Part shown: positions 33,401-41,248 of the stretch, in pieces | Position numbering within the stretch: position 1 is the first letter of the stretch | Layout: every line of letters begins with the position of its first letter | Assembly: GCA_013823135.1 (NCBI GenBank) | Contig: PNLP01000009.1 | Span: 62,001 to 126,000, forward strand | Reading direction: 5' to 3' | Origin: Planctomycetaceae bacterium | GTDB taxonomy: Bacteria; Planctomycetota; Planctomycetia; Gemmatales; Gemmataceae | DNA: 64,000 nucleotides | Program-made: the position numbers and the translations under genes | Notes under the pieces: model-generated | Seen by the model: only the letters and a program-made list of their open reading frames with translations | The model's database searches: none | What the model was told of the DNA's origin: nothing

Positions 33401-33527
33401 CGTCGCGGTTGAAATCAACCTTCGCGGGTTGACCAGCGACCGCTGGAGCGGCGGGTTCCGCAGGCGGCGCAGCAACAACGCTGAACGCGAGCACAATCAC
33501 GCAGAGCGCAGGGGGGAGGAATTTCAT
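30450..33527 (-). CDS. PSD1-DUF1549-DUF1553 cytochrome protein with discoidin-like insert
   Basis: 1025 aa from the ATG at 33527 with GAGGTC about 6 nt upstream. A signal peptide is followed by a PSD1 domain with DNCFACHGPDEKTRKAKL (CXXCH). DUF1549 has IRRLSLDLTGLPPTPQEVAA, MSWLDGARYADSNGYQADYE and TMGCCRCHDHKYDP (second CXXCH). A long central insert (about 350-620) includes coiled sequence and an F5/8 type C (discoidin)-like stretch (VRFETFHDEKLKGKGPGR to AIHPKVGQPHDAVFAFEKPM), suggesting carbohydrate binding. DUF1553 closes with AVNRFWEQLFGSGLVRSTEN, SATYRQASRVTPE and AFQLTLARTPSDAELK. It is the largest cytochrome of this family here, paired with DUF1501 just downstream. Confidence 0.9.
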   Translation of the reverse strand: MKFLPPALCVIVLAFSVVAAPPAEPAAPAVAGQPAKVDFNRDVRPILADNCFACHGPDEKTRKAKLRLDTKEGLLGSNSVVPGKPAESELIVRVTAHDGAELMPPAKSGKKMTAAQIATLKAWVEQGATWSAHWAFIAPVRPPSPGVKTATWVRNPIDAFVLARLESEGLKPSPEADKTTLIRRLSLDLTGLPPTPQEVAAFLKDDSPEAYEKVVNKLLESPQYGERMAMSWLDGARYADSNGYQADYERFMWRWRDWVIDAFNTNMPYDQFTIEQLAGDMLPNATVSQKLATGFNRNHRINTEGGIIAEEWRIETVVDRVDTTFSVWQGLTMGCCRCHDHKYDPVSQREFYQLFAYFNNVPESGVGAERPVNHPPLVQAPRPEDEAKLKELHAAVDAATAKARDAEKELLPKLAAWEKTVDVKKLGPTWVTPKPASVTSAGKAKLAVQADNSVLATGPNGDSDTYTVTLSTDAKELSAVRFETFHDEKLKGKGPGRSANGNFVLTDVQVTVDGKPVKLATASATFSQENYAVAGAIDADPVTGWAIHPKVGQPHDAVFAFEKPMKLDGPAKVTVALVFGSHFPGHQPGHFRVSITDGNSPHERGAIPAGVAAALATPSEKRTPQQAQELMAYFRQHHAGAVTNGDRALAAAKKALADFEATFPTAMVMDELPKPRDAFILLRGQYDKKGDKVTAGIPAALPPLPKDVPNNRLGLARWIASPENPLTARVAVNRFWEQLFGSGLVRSTENFGIQGEPPTHPELLDWLATEFVRLKWDMKAIQKTIVMSATYRQASRVTPELLAKDPENRLLARQVRFRLPAELVRDNALAASGLLVRKVGGPSVRPYMPAGVWDETNFYGNLRNYKHDVGDGLYRRSLYTIWKRTAAPPTMLLFDAPGREVCSVRRGRTNTPLQALALMNEITFVEASRVLATKAIKDGGKSPEARITHAFQLTLARTPSDAELKVLVAGLAKRIDSFKANPAAAAKLLAPGETKPDTSIDPAELAAYTVTASVILNLDETITRE

Positions 33528-33711
33528 CGCACGACCTCGACGGACAGTTCGATGCGGGAGACACCACGGATGCATCATCGCGGGCAAACCAGCAGAAGGC
33601 GGGTTCCTGGCAGTAATTGTATTGTGTCAACTGATGACGCGGGAGGGAATGGAAAAGCCGCGGTAAGCGAACTTCCGCAGGGAGTTGGTGTGGCGTGTCT
33701 CGTAACGATAA

Positions 33712-33927
33712 CTATTCAGTCGTCGTTCTGTCATCAGTATCAACGGAGCTATCTGCGGGTTGTACTTCACCGGTCAGTTTCACGCCATGTTTCGCGAGTG
33801 CCTGCCGTAGGATGAACTCGATCTGCCCGTTAAGACTCCGCAAGTCCTCTTCGGCCCAGCGCTGGACGCTCGCAAGCACCCGCGGGTCGATCCGCAGCAA
33901 GAACGGTTTCACTTCCTTCTTCGCCAT
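33712..33927 (-). CDS. Arc-like ribbon-helix-helix DNA-binding protein
   Basis: 71 aa. The first 48 residues (MAKKEVKPFLLRIDPRVLAS then VQRWAEEDLRSLNGQIEFIL) match the Arc/MetJ ribbon-helix-helix fold: a basic beta strand (KPFLLRID), helix A (PRVLASVQRWAEED) and helix B (SLNGQIEFILRQALAKHG). RHH proteins bind DNA as dimers through the paired strands and often autorepress. The tail is acidic and Thr-rich (ADSSVDTDDRTTTE). A GAGGGAG ribosome site precedes the ATG. The gene is 183 bp downstream of the SPFH gene on the same strand, with a strong hairpin between them. A role as antitoxin is possible, but no toxin gene is adjacent, so a regulator of the SPFH gene or an RHH orphan is more likely. 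Confidence 0.8.
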   Translation of the reverse strand: MAKKEVKPFLLRIDPRVLASVQRWAEEDLRSLNGQIEFILRQALAKHGVKLTGEVQPADSSVDTDDRTTTE

Positions 33928-34076
33928 GATGCTCCCTCAACCCCACCCAAACAGCGGACAGGCTCACCCGCTTCACTTCCCGACAAGCAAGGGCTTCAAG
34001 AATCCCCCCACCTCAAGAAAGAGCCGGGGGTGCAGTGGCAGCAACGGGTCCGAGTAACTCGGCAACTGGAGTTAAG

Positions 34077-34105
34077 CAACCCCACGGATGCGATCCGTGG
34101 GGTTG
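34077..34105 (-). terminator. 13-bp hairpin downstream of the SPFH gene
   Basis: CAACCCCACGGAT at 34077-34089 and ATCCGTGGGGTTG at 34093-34105 are perfect reverse complements with a GCG loop. It starts 6 bp after the SPFH stop on the minus strand and probably ends or attenuates that transcript before the RHH gene. Confidence 0.7.
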
Positions 34106-34110
34106 AAACA

Positions 34111-35046
34111 TCAGTTGTACAGCGTCCCGGTGTTGAGAACCGGTTGCGGAGCGGTGTGCCCGCAGAGTACCACGAGCAGGTTGCTGACCATCGCCGCCCG
34201 CCGTTCCGGATCGAGATCGACCAGTTGCTTCTCAGAGAGTAGCTGCAGCGCGTGCTCGACCATCCCGACCGCTCCGGTGACGATGAGTGCCCGTGCCGCA
34301 ATGGTCGCTCCGGCCTGTTGACGCTGGAGCATCGCCGATGCAATCTCCCGGGCGTAGGCGAGATAGCTGATGCGGGCTTCCTGCACTTCCACGCCCGCCT
34401 GCCGCATCCGCTCTTGAAGATCCTGCTTCAGTTGCGTGGCCACTTCCTCGATGTGCCCTCGCAGTGAATGGGAATCGCCTTCGGGTGCATCGTAACTGTA
34501 CCGGCTCGCGAGGTTCCGCAGTGCCGCGTCGGCCTGGAGTTTCACGAACCCCTCGTAATCATCCACAGTGAACACCGCCTCTGCCGGGCTGACGACCTTC
34601 CACAGCACAACCGCCGCAATCTCGATCGGCGTGCCATCCTTGTCGTTCACCTTGATCGGCTCGCGGTGCGAGGTGGCCGCAGCCAGCACGTTCCCCGCCA
34701 CATCCTTCCGCTCCTCAGTCGTGTTCATCCCCGTCTCGAACGTGCGTACTCGCAGGCTCACCCGGGTGCGCCAGTAGAACGGGTTCCCGTAGAAGAAGCC
34801 GGTTTCGTGGAGCGTGCCAACGTACTTGCCGAACAGTTGCACCACCCGCGCCTGATTCGGCCCGTTCACGATGAACCCGAACAGGCTGATGGTAAACACC
34901 AAGGACAACGGCAGAATGGCCCACATCAAGTCCGGTTCGTTCCATCGCGAACCCAGCGCCACCAATCCGATAATCGCGGCCAGCAAGGCCAACACCCACG
35001 CCAGACCCATCCAACCCGAATTCAGATGCAGTTCACGATCTTGCAT
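34111..35046 (-). CDS. SPFH/Band 7 membrane protein
   Basis: 311 aa. Two N-terminal hydrophobic segments (about residues 14-31 and 41-60: LAWVLALLAAIIGLVALG and MWAILPLSLVFTISLFGFIV) anchor the protein. The SPFH domain follows with GPNQARVVQLFGKYVGTLHE, FRVRTFETGMNTTEERKD-like strands, PIKVNDKDGTPIEIAAVVLW and AVFTVDDYEGFVKLQADAAL. A C-terminal helix rich in QERMRQAGVEVQEARISYLA and AREIASAMLQRQQAGA drives oligomerisation. SPFH proteins form membrane rings that control proteases or lipid domains. It is paired with a downstream Arc-like RHH protein; SPFH-RHH neighbours are a recurrent arrangement, as I recall, but the functional link is inferred. Confidence 0.85.
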   Translation of the reverse strand: MQDRELHLNSGWMGLAWVLALLAAIIGLVALGSRWNEPDLMWAILPLSLVFTISLFGFIVNGPNQARVVQLFGKYVGTLHETGFFYGNPFYWRTRVSLRVRTFETGMNTTEERKDVAGNVLAAATSHREPIKVNDKDGTPIEIAAVVLWKVVSPAEAVFTVDDYEGFVKLQADAALRNLASRYSYDAPEGDSHSLRGHIEEVATQLKQDLQERMRQAGVEVQEARISYLAYAREIASAMLQRQQAGATIAARALIVTGAVGMVEHALQLLSEKQLVDLDPERRAAMVSNLLVVLCGHTAPQPVLNTGTLYN

Positions 35047-35333
35047 GGCGAATCCTCCGATATCTTTGTGATATCACATTGCAATCATACGCCCTGTCAG
35101 TGTGTTCGCCAAGCCATGCGGAGCATTTTTGGGATCGTGATGATTTTGAAGAGTTGTCGTTGATTCTGAAGTCAGTGGAGACGCTATTGCCTGCGGCTGA
35201 AATCGAAAGGACACCTATCGCCAAACATGAAATGCAGAACTTTCTGGTTCTCAAAGTTGCAGAGACCCGCTGTCGTCGGGTATCGTGCTTCTACCCACCT
35301 GCCACACGCGCTTTCTCAGCTTCGGACTCGAAC

Positions 35334-36689
35334 ATGCCATTCCTCTCCTCACTGGCCCGCCGGGAGTTCCTCCAACTCGGAGCAGGTGCCGCGGTCGGTC
35401 TTGGTTTCCCTCTCGCACGCACCAACGCGGCAGGCAGCGCCCGCACCGGGGGCAACGGCAAGACTCGCTCGGTAATCCTCGTCAACCTGACGGGTGGGAT
35501 GAGCCATCTCGACTCGCTCGACATGAAGCCGGAGGCACCGGAGGAGATCCGCGGCGAGTTCAGCCCGATCTCGACCAGCATCCCCGGCATCCAGATTTGC
35601 GAACACCTTCCCAAGCTGGCGAGTCGAATGCGGCACTGGGCGCTCGTGCGGTCACTGTCGCACGGCGAGAACGGCCACCTTCCCGGAACTCACCGGCTGT
35701 TGACTGGTTCGACGATGCCAAATCAGCGGGGCACAGACCTCGACAACGTACTGTCCCGCCGTGACTGGCCCTGCTACGCCGCAGCACTGAACCACCTGCG
35801 GCCCAGGCACGATGGCATCCCCAACGGCGTCACGCTGCCGCACTCGCTGATCGAGGGACCGCTGACGTGGCCGGGGCAACATGCGGGCTTCCTCGGGCCA
35901 GCGAACGACCCGATGCTCGTGACCCAGGATCCCAACTCGCCCACGTTCCGCATGGATACGTTCTCGCTGCCAGAAGGGACCGACCCCGCCCGTGTCGCAC
36001 AACGACAAACACTTCTCGAAAGCCTCGAATCCAGCGGCGTGGGCGACCCCACGTTCCGCGATCACCAACGGCATGCCTTCGAGTTGCTCGCATCCGGTCG
36101 CGTGGCCGGGGCGTTCCGCGTTGACCGCGAACCCGTGAAGGTCCGCGACCGCTATGGCCGCAACCAGTTCGGGCAGTCGCTCCTGCTCGCCCGGCGGTTG
36201 GTCCAGGCTGGCGTACCTGTGATTCAGGCCAACATGGGGATCGTTCAGAGTTGGGACACACATTCCGATAACTGGGGCCGACTCAAGAACCGCCTGCTCC
36301 CATGGCTCGATCAGGCGCTCGCCGCGTTAATTGACGACCTGGAATCGGAAGGGCTGTTGAGCGACACCTTCGTGGCCGCGCTCGGGGAGTTTGGTCGGAC
36401 GCCGAAAATCTCCAGCCTGCCAGGAGAGAAGATCCCCGGCCGCGATCACTGGGCGGGCGTGTACTCGGGCCTGTTCGCCGGGGCGGGCGTCGTCGGTGGC
36501 CGCGTGATCGGCAAGTCGGACAAGGTTGCAGCACGCCCCGTCTCGACGGCATACACCCCGTACGATGTCGGGGCCACCATCTACCAGTCGCTTGGTGTGC
36601 CACCCGATAGCGAAATCCGGGACTCCCTGAACCGCCCATCTCGCGTTTGCAGCGGGAACCCAATGGACATCCTGTTCCAGAACCGCTAA
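35334..36689 (+). CDS. DUF1501 domain protein, exported
   Basis: 451 aa from the ATG at 35334. The N-terminus MPFLSSLARREFLQLGAGAA is Tat-like (ARREF) and precedes a VLGLGFPLAR-type segment. DUF1501 features are VILVNLTGGMSHLDSLDMKP, IQICEHLPKLASRMRHWALV, FGQSLLLARRLVQAGVPVIQ, IVQSWDTHSDNW, AALGEFGRTPKISSLPGEKI, GRDHWAGVYSGLFAGAGVVG and GATIYQSLGVPPDSEIRDS. The frame stays open 85 codons upstream without homology, so I start at 35334. It stands alone, without an adjacent DUF1549 partner. Downstream it converges on the DUF885 gene with a shared hairpin. Confidence 0.88.
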   Translation: MPFLSSLARREFLQLGAGAAVGLGFPLARTNAAGSARTGGNGKTRSVILVNLTGGMSHLDSLDMKPEAPEEIRGEFSPISTSIPGIQICEHLPKLASRMRHWALVRSLSHGENGHLPGTHRLLTGSTMPNQRGTDLDNVLSRRDWPCYAAALNHLRPRHDGIPNGVTLPHSLIEGPLTWPGQHAGFLGPANDPMLVTQDPNSPTFRMDTFSLPEGTDPARVAQRQTLLESLESSGVGDPTFRDHQRHAFELLASGRVAGAFRVDREPVKVRDRYGRNQFGQSLLLARRLVQAGVPVIQANMGIVQSWDTHSDNWGRLKNRLLPWLDQALAALIDDLESEGLLSDTFVAALGEFGRTPKISSLPGEKIPGRDHWAGVYSGLFAGAGVVGGRVIGKSDKVAARPVSTAYTPYDVGATIYQSLGVPPDSEIRDSLNRPSRVCSGNPMDILFQNR

Positions 36690-36726
36690 CGCGAGCGAAG
36701 GCTCCCTTTGGCTCCTTGCTCGCGTT
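36688..36726. terminator. Bidirectional hairpin between convergent DUF1501 and DUF885 genes
   Basis: Left arm 36688-36701 (AACGCGAGCGAAGG, overlapping the stop codon) pairs with right arm 36714-36726 (CCTTGCTCGCGTT) with one bulged G. The convergent layout (stops at 36689 and 36751) fits a shared terminator for both strands. Confidence 0.65.
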
Positions 36727-36750
36727 GCGGGCCTGTTAGTGTTCGCCTAT

Positions 36751-38496
36751 TCACAACGTCGGGCCGGTGTCGCCGGGGAGCATGATCTTGCGGATCAACT
36801 TGATCGGCAGTCCGCCCTGACGAACGAAGTCGTCGTGGAACTTCTGGAGGGTGAAGTCCGCACCCTTGGCCTTCTTGTAGTCGTCGCGGAACTTGTAGAT
36901 CTGGAGTTTGCCCAGGGTGTAGTACAGATATGTCGGGTTGTACGTTCCGCGGCGCGATTCCTGGAACGCCACCTCGGGCTCCACGTAGCCTTGCTCCACG
37001 AAGAACTTCTTCCCCTGCTCCACCGTCCAGCCTTCGGTGTGGAGTTTGATACCCACGACGTAGCGGCAATCTCGCAGGAGTGCTTCGCTGAGTTGCGCGA
37101 GCCGCATCTTCGGGTCGTTGTCGCTGTAGCCTTCCTCCACGATCATCTGCTCGGCGTAGTGTGCCCAGCCCTCGACGTTCGATCCGCAAGTGTAGAGCTT
37201 GCGGACCTTCGTGGGGTACTGCTTCGCGTACAGGAACTGGAGGTAGTGGCCGGGGTATGCCTCGTGAATCGTGATGACATCCAGACCCGTCTTGTTGAAC
37301 TGCCGCATGTGTTCGAGCTTCTGCTTTGGCTCCCATTCCTTCTCGGGCGGCGTGACGTAGTAGAACGCCTCGGTCGCCTTGGTTTCGTAGGCTCCGGGGG
37401 TGTCCATTGAGGCGAAGCCGCCGGTTCGCATGAACGCGGGGGTCTCGGCGATGGTCGGGCGCACCTCTGACGGGACCGTGACGATCTTCTTGTCGAGGAG
37501 GAACTTCCGGGTGCGTTCGATCGTGCCCCGAGTCGCTGCGACGAGATCATCCGGCTTCGGGTGGTCCTCGGTAAGGATCGCGAGCACCTCGGCGGGGGTT
37601 CGCTTCGGGTCGATCTTCTTCGCGGTGGCGACGAACAAGTCCTGGTCACGCTTCAGGGTGGCTTCACCGATGGCGAGCAGTTTGTCGAGCGGGATGTCGA
37701 GCATCTCTTCGGTTTCGAGCTTCTTGATGAACGCCTCAGCACCGATGGCGTACTTCCCCTTGGACTTCGGCAGCAGGTCGCCTTCGAGCCACTTTGCCGC
37801 GACCTCGAATGCCTCAATGACCGGCTTGTTGGCGGCCTCGAACTCGGCGAACAACTTCTGATCCGCACCCACAGCGGTCTTCGCCCACGCAGGCAGATCC
37901 GTGCGGAAGTAACCGACCGATCCCTTCGCGACGATGATCCCCAGGTCCGTGAACTCCTTCGGCGGGTTCTCGACGTTCGCCTTCATCGCCGCAAGCAACG
38001 GCGGCGCGGCCTTCAACCGGCCGATGATCGCCTTCAGCCGTTCGGCTGGCGGCGCGAACGTCCGCTTCATCAGCATGTCGATCCCCTCGGCTGGCTTACC
38101 CAGGTAGTTGACGGGGTTCCGCTTCCAGTCGCGAACGGTGCCGATCTCCAGCAACTCGGCGCGGATCGCGTGGTCAAGCGTTTCGGCGTCGATGGCCTCT
38201 GCGTCGGTGAGTTTGCCCGCGCGCAGTGTCTTCAACTGCTCGTGGAGTTTGGTGAGCGTTTCACTTCGCCGGGTGAAGTTCGCAGCGGAAAGATCCGAGA
38301 GCTTGTCGTCGAAGTCATGGATCCCGGCGTAAGTGGCCTGGTTCGGATCCCAGGCGAACAGCGCCGCGTAGTAGTCGTCCACGAAGGCGTCGAACTTCCC
38401 CGGCGCGGGTTGCTCGGCCGCGACGGGTGGACCGCGAAACTCCGCCATACCCACAAGCAGGGCGAGGCCAATCAAGGCAAGCAAACGCAGAGGCAT
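36751..38496 (-). CDS. DUF885 family exported metallopeptidase-like protein
   Basis: 581 aa, normal for DUF885. The signal peptide is MPLRLLALIGLALLVGMAEF with cleavage probably near VAAEQ. The zinc-type motif HEAYPGHYLQ (His at residue 411, HExxxGH) and the downstream GWAHYAEQM are present, together with FDAFVDDYYAALFAWDPNQA at the start of the mature chain. These match DUF885, a gluzincin-like family often annotated as hypothetical or dipeptidase-like. Peptide hydrolysis in the periplasm is inferred. The gene is convergent with the DUF1501 gene and its start is 456 bp from the next DUF1501 gene in the divergent direction. Confidence 0.85.
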   Translation of the reverse strand: MPLRLLALIGLALLVGMAEFRGPPVAAEQPAPGKFDAFVDDYYAALFAWDPNQATYAGIHDFDDKLSDLSAANFTRRSETLTKLHEQLKTLRAGKLTDAEAIDAETLDHAIRAELLEIGTVRDWKRNPVNYLGKPAEGIDMLMKRTFAPPAERLKAIIGRLKAAPPLLAAMKANVENPPKEFTDLGIIVAKGSVGYFRTDLPAWAKTAVGADQKLFAEFEAANKPVIEAFEVAAKWLEGDLLPKSKGKYAIGAEAFIKKLETEEMLDIPLDKLLAIGEATLKRDQDLFVATAKKIDPKRTPAEVLAILTEDHPKPDDLVAATRGTIERTRKFLLDKKIVTVPSEVRPTIAETPAFMRTGGFASMDTPGAYETKATEAFYYVTPPEKEWEPKQKLEHMRQFNKTGLDVITIHEAYPGHYLQFLYAKQYPTKVRKLYTCGSNVEGWAHYAEQMIVEEGYSDNDPKMRLAQLSEALLRDCRYVVGIKLHTEGWTVEQGKKFFVEQGYVEPEVAFQESRRGTYNPTYLYYTLGKLQIYKFRDDYKKAKGADFTLQKFHDDFVRQGGLPIKLIRKIMLPGDTGPTL

Positions 38497-38952
38497 CGTG
38501 GGATGCTCCTCGGGGACTGGTGAACGGAGAGGGGTCTACAGAATACGCCCGGGAACAGGGGAATCGCAAACGGAATCAGGGCTTCTCGATATTCCGGGTG
38601 GGTGTGCCAGTGGTTTCAGAGTGGTCGGCGGTTCTGTGTGGCACGAATGGCATTGGCAAGTCGCAAACGATTTGGTTGTCAAGTGATGCAGCAAATGCCG
38701 TCGTTCTGACAATCTTTCTTCCAGACAGGTCTACGCTTCCAGAACGGTTCCACGGATGGGTGGGCAGATTGCCTGGAAACGATGAGACACACACGTCCCG
38801 CTTGAATTCCAGCAAGCGTTGGCTCCGGAAACCGGTGGCAAACGCGATTTTCAACTACCACCCACTCGCCGGTGATGGGGTATAATCGCAATCGTTGCAT
38901 CCGAGTCAGAACCCGCCAGTCCTCGCTTCTTCCCCTCCCGTGAGGATCGACC
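38497..38952. other. 456-bp divergent intergenic region
   Basis: This region separates the DUF885 gene (minus) from a DUF1501 gene (plus) and must hold both promoters. A TATAAT at 38881-38886 lies 67 bp upstream of the DUF1501 start, but no good -35 hexamer is at the right spacing. I see no convincing short gene or long inverted repeat here. Confidence 0.4.
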
Positions 38953-40281
38953 ATGTTCGAGGTCGGCAGCTTCCGTTCTTCGCTTCACGGCGGACTGTCC
39001 CGGCGTTCATTCCTGAGCGCTGCGGCGTCGGCTCCGCTGGCGTTCGGCCTGGGTGAGCGTGCCGGCGGTAAGACGCCTCAGGCGAAGGCGAAAAGCGTCA
39101 TCGTGCTGTGGCTGTGGGGCGCGCCGAGCCACATCGACACGTTCGACCCGAAGCCGAACGCACCGTCGGAGATTCGCGGGCCGTTTGGCACCATCGCCAC
39201 CAAGACCACAGGCGTGCGCTTCACCGAACTGTTCCCGAAGACGGCGGCGCGATCGGACCGATTCGCGTTGATCCGCTCGATGGTGAACTTCGACGGTGAC
39301 CACCTCAAGGCTGGTTCCATCGGTTTGACCGGGATGCTGGAAGGGAAGGACGCCGAGGTGCCGAACTTCGGGTCGATCGTGGCCCGCCATCGCGGGGCGA
39401 AGGACTTACCCTCGTTCATGGCGATCGGGCGTGGCAACCCGCGAGATGTCGTCGGCCCCATGAAAGGGTTCGGCGGCGGGAACTGGGGCCGGAACTACGA
39501 CCCGTTCCTCGTCGGCTGCTCCGAGCAGGGCGAAACGGACATCCCCGCACTCAAGCTGATCGACGGGCTTTCCCCGGCAGCGCTTGACGACCGCCGCAAA
39601 CTCCTCGGCGATCTCGACCGCCTCAACCGCGAAGCGGACAAGACGACATTCGACAAGTGGGACATCACGCAGAAGCGGGCCTACGGCTTGCTCACCAACC
39701 CGGACGCCCGCAAGGCACTGGACCTGACGCAGGAGAAGCAAGCGACCCGCGACGCTTATGGGCAATCGTCGTTCGGGCAGTCGTGCCTGTTGGCGCGCAG
39801 GTTGGCACAGGCCGGCGTGCCGTACATCCAGGTGAACTGGAGCCAGTACGTCGAGGCGATGACGCCGAACTGCGACTTCGGCTGGGACACGCACGTGTTC
39901 AACTTCGACCTGCTCCCCGACCGTCACGGACCGATATTCGACCGGGTGTACAGCACGCTGCTCGACGACCTGCGTGACCGCGGGATGCTCGACAGCACAC
40001 TCGTCGTGGCGATGGGTGAATTCGGGCGAACGCCGAAGATCAACGGGCAGGCGAGCCGCGACCACTGGCCGCAGTGTTACTTCTCGATGTGGGCAGGTGC
40101 CGGTGTCCGTGGCGGAACGATGATCGGCGACAGCGACGCGACCGGCAGCGCCCCGCTGACCGAGCCGTTCACACCGGGCATGGTCGGGGCAACGATTCTT
40201 GAACAGGCAGGCATGGACACACAGGCCCGCGCCGAAATGCGAGTCCTCCCCGGAATGCGTGCGATTCACGAGTTGTTTTGA
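38953..40281 (+). CDS. DUF1501 domain protein, Tat-exported
   Basis: 442 aa. The signal is MFEVGSFRSSLHGGLSRRSF, with a Tat-type SRRSFLSAAASAPLAFG. DUF1501 blocks follow: VIVLWLWGAPSHIDTFDPKP, FALIRSMVNFDGDHLKAGS, SFGQSCLLARRLAQAGVPYI, FGWDTHVFNFDLLPDRHGP, VAMGEFGRTPKINGQASRDH, AGAGVRGGTMIGDSDATGSA and VGATILEQAGMDTQARAEM. All conserved acidic and His residues appear intact. It is followed, after a 36-bp-arm inverted repeat, by a TolB-like propeller gene in the same direction, which may be its partner in place of a DUF1549 cytochrome. Substrate unknown. Confidence 0.9.
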   Translation: MFEVGSFRSSLHGGLSRRSFLSAAASAPLAFGLGERAGGKTPQAKAKSVIVLWLWGAPSHIDTFDPKPNAPSEIRGPFGTIATKTTGVRFTELFPKTAARSDRFALIRSMVNFDGDHLKAGSIGLTGMLEGKDAEVPNFGSIVARHRGAKDLPSFMAIGRGNPRDVVGPMKGFGGGNWGRNYDPFLVGCSEQGETDIPALKLIDGLSPAALDDRRKLLGDLDRLNREADKTTFDKWDITQKRAYGLLTNPDARKALDLTQEKQATRDAYGQSSFGQSCLLARRLAQAGVPYIQVNWSQYVEAMTPNCDFGWDTHVFNFDLLPDRHGPIFDRVYSTLLDDLRDRGMLDSTLVVAMGEFGRTPKINGQASRDHWPQCYFSMWAGAGVRGGTMIGDSDATGSAPLTEPFTPGMVGATILEQAGMDTQARAEMRVLPGMRAIHELF

Positions 40282-40293
40282 CGCGGAAATGAT

Positions 40294-40374
40294 GTTCTTT
40301 GGCGAGCGGCGGTGTCAGCCCGCCGGTGGCACTGGTGACCACCGGCGGGCTGACGCCGCCGCTCGCCAAAGAAC
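40294..40374. repeat. 36-bp near-perfect inverted repeat, family A-like
   Basis: Arms 40294-40329 and 40339-40374 pair over 36 bp with one T/C difference (G:U in RNA) and a 9-nt loop (CACTGGTGA). It begins 13 bp after the DUF1501 stop. The AAGGA ribosome site at 40376-40380 and the GTG start at 40388 follow directly. It opens with TTTGGCGAGCGG, sharing GGCGAGCGG with the 9121-9214 element, although the rest differs. This is the longest stem in the window. Confidence 0.9.
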
Positions 40375-40387
40375 CAAGGAACTTCCC

Positions 40388-41194
40388 GTGCCCGAACCGG
40401 TTCGCCTCACCACCGACGGCACCCAGAAGCAAGACCCCGTGTTCCTCAAGGGTGGAGACGAACTCGTCTTCACACTGCTGGAATCGCCGGTCCAGTTGCG
40501 GTTAATGCGGCTCAAGGTCGGCGACAAAGCGCCCACCAAGGTAAACCCGGACGCGACCACGAACGAGTTCGAGGCCACGTTCACGGGCGACGGCAGTTCC
40601 TACGCCTTCGTGCAAAGCCGTGGCAACCTGAACATGAAGCTCGTGATCCGCGAGACCGCAACCAGCAAGGATGCCGTCTTCGACCCCGGTGGCGGGTTCG
40701 CGAGCGTTCGCCGACCGAGCATTCACCCCAAGGGCGACCGTGTCTGCTTCGCGATTCCAGCTTCGACCGGCCAGGAAATCGCGTCCGTGAGTCGGGACGG
40801 CAAGGACCGCAAGACGATCACGGCGGGCGGCATCAACAACTGGCCTGCATACTCACCAGATGGCAAGCGAATCGCGTTCTGTTCCAGCCGCGAGGGCGAG
40901 TTCGATCTGTACGTGATGAACGCGGATGGCAGCGACGCGAAGCGGGTCATCAAGCTGGACGGAATGCAGACGCGGCCGTGCTGGTCGCCGGACGGGAAGC
41001 GACTCGCATTCACCTGGAACCGCGACGGGAATTACGACATCTACGCCGTAAACATCGACGGCACCGGACTGGTGCGACTCACCGACCACGCGGAGCGCGA
41101 CGATTACGCGACCTGGCACCCCGACGGGAAATCGGTCGTGTTCGTGGGGGAACGCAACGGCAAGTTCGACCTGTACAGCGTTGCGGTGAAGTGA
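40388..41194 (+). CDS. TolB/PD40-like beta-propeller protein
   Basis: 268 aa from a GTG at 40388, supported by AAGGA at 40376-40380. The frame is open upstream but runs through the long hairpin. TolB-type PD40 blades are clear: FLKGGDELVFTLLESPVQLR, SSYAFVQSRGNLNMKLVIRE, RRPSIHPKGDRVCFAIPAST, NNWPAYSPDGKRIAFCSSRE, GEFDLYVMNADGSDAKRV, RPCWSPDGKRLAFTWNRDGN and YDIYAVNIDGTGLVRLTDHA. No signal peptide is visible, unlike true periplasmic TolB, so cytoplasmic location is most likely. The role is unknown. It is paired with the DUF1501 gene by a long hairpin. Confidence 0.85.
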   Translation: MPEPVRLTTDGTQKQDPVFLKGGDELVFTLLESPVQLRLMRLKVGDKAPTKVNPDATTNEFEATFTGDGSSYAFVQSRGNLNMKLVIRETATSKDAVFDPGGGFASVRRPSIHPKGDRVCFAIPASTGQEIASVSRDGKDRKTITAGGINNWPAYSPDGKRIAFCSSREGEFDLYVMNADGSDAKRVIKLDGMQTRPCWSPDGKRLAFTWNRDGNYDIYAVNIDGTGLVRLTDHAERDDYATWHPDGKSVVFVGERNGKFDLYSVAVK

Positions 41195-41248
41195 TTGCTT
41201 CCCAGCGGCGGAATGTTGATAGTTGAACGAATGCCCGGCGTGCGGCTA

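Noticed and set aside
33712..33927. Toxin-antitoxin module around the Arc-like gene
   Set aside because: No toxin-like small gene is adjacent; the neighbours are an SPFH gene and a DUF1549/1553 gene.
38679..38954. Short minus-strand frame in the 38.5-38.95 kb gap
   Set aside because: No ribosome site, no recognisable domain, and it covers the likely promoter of the next gene.
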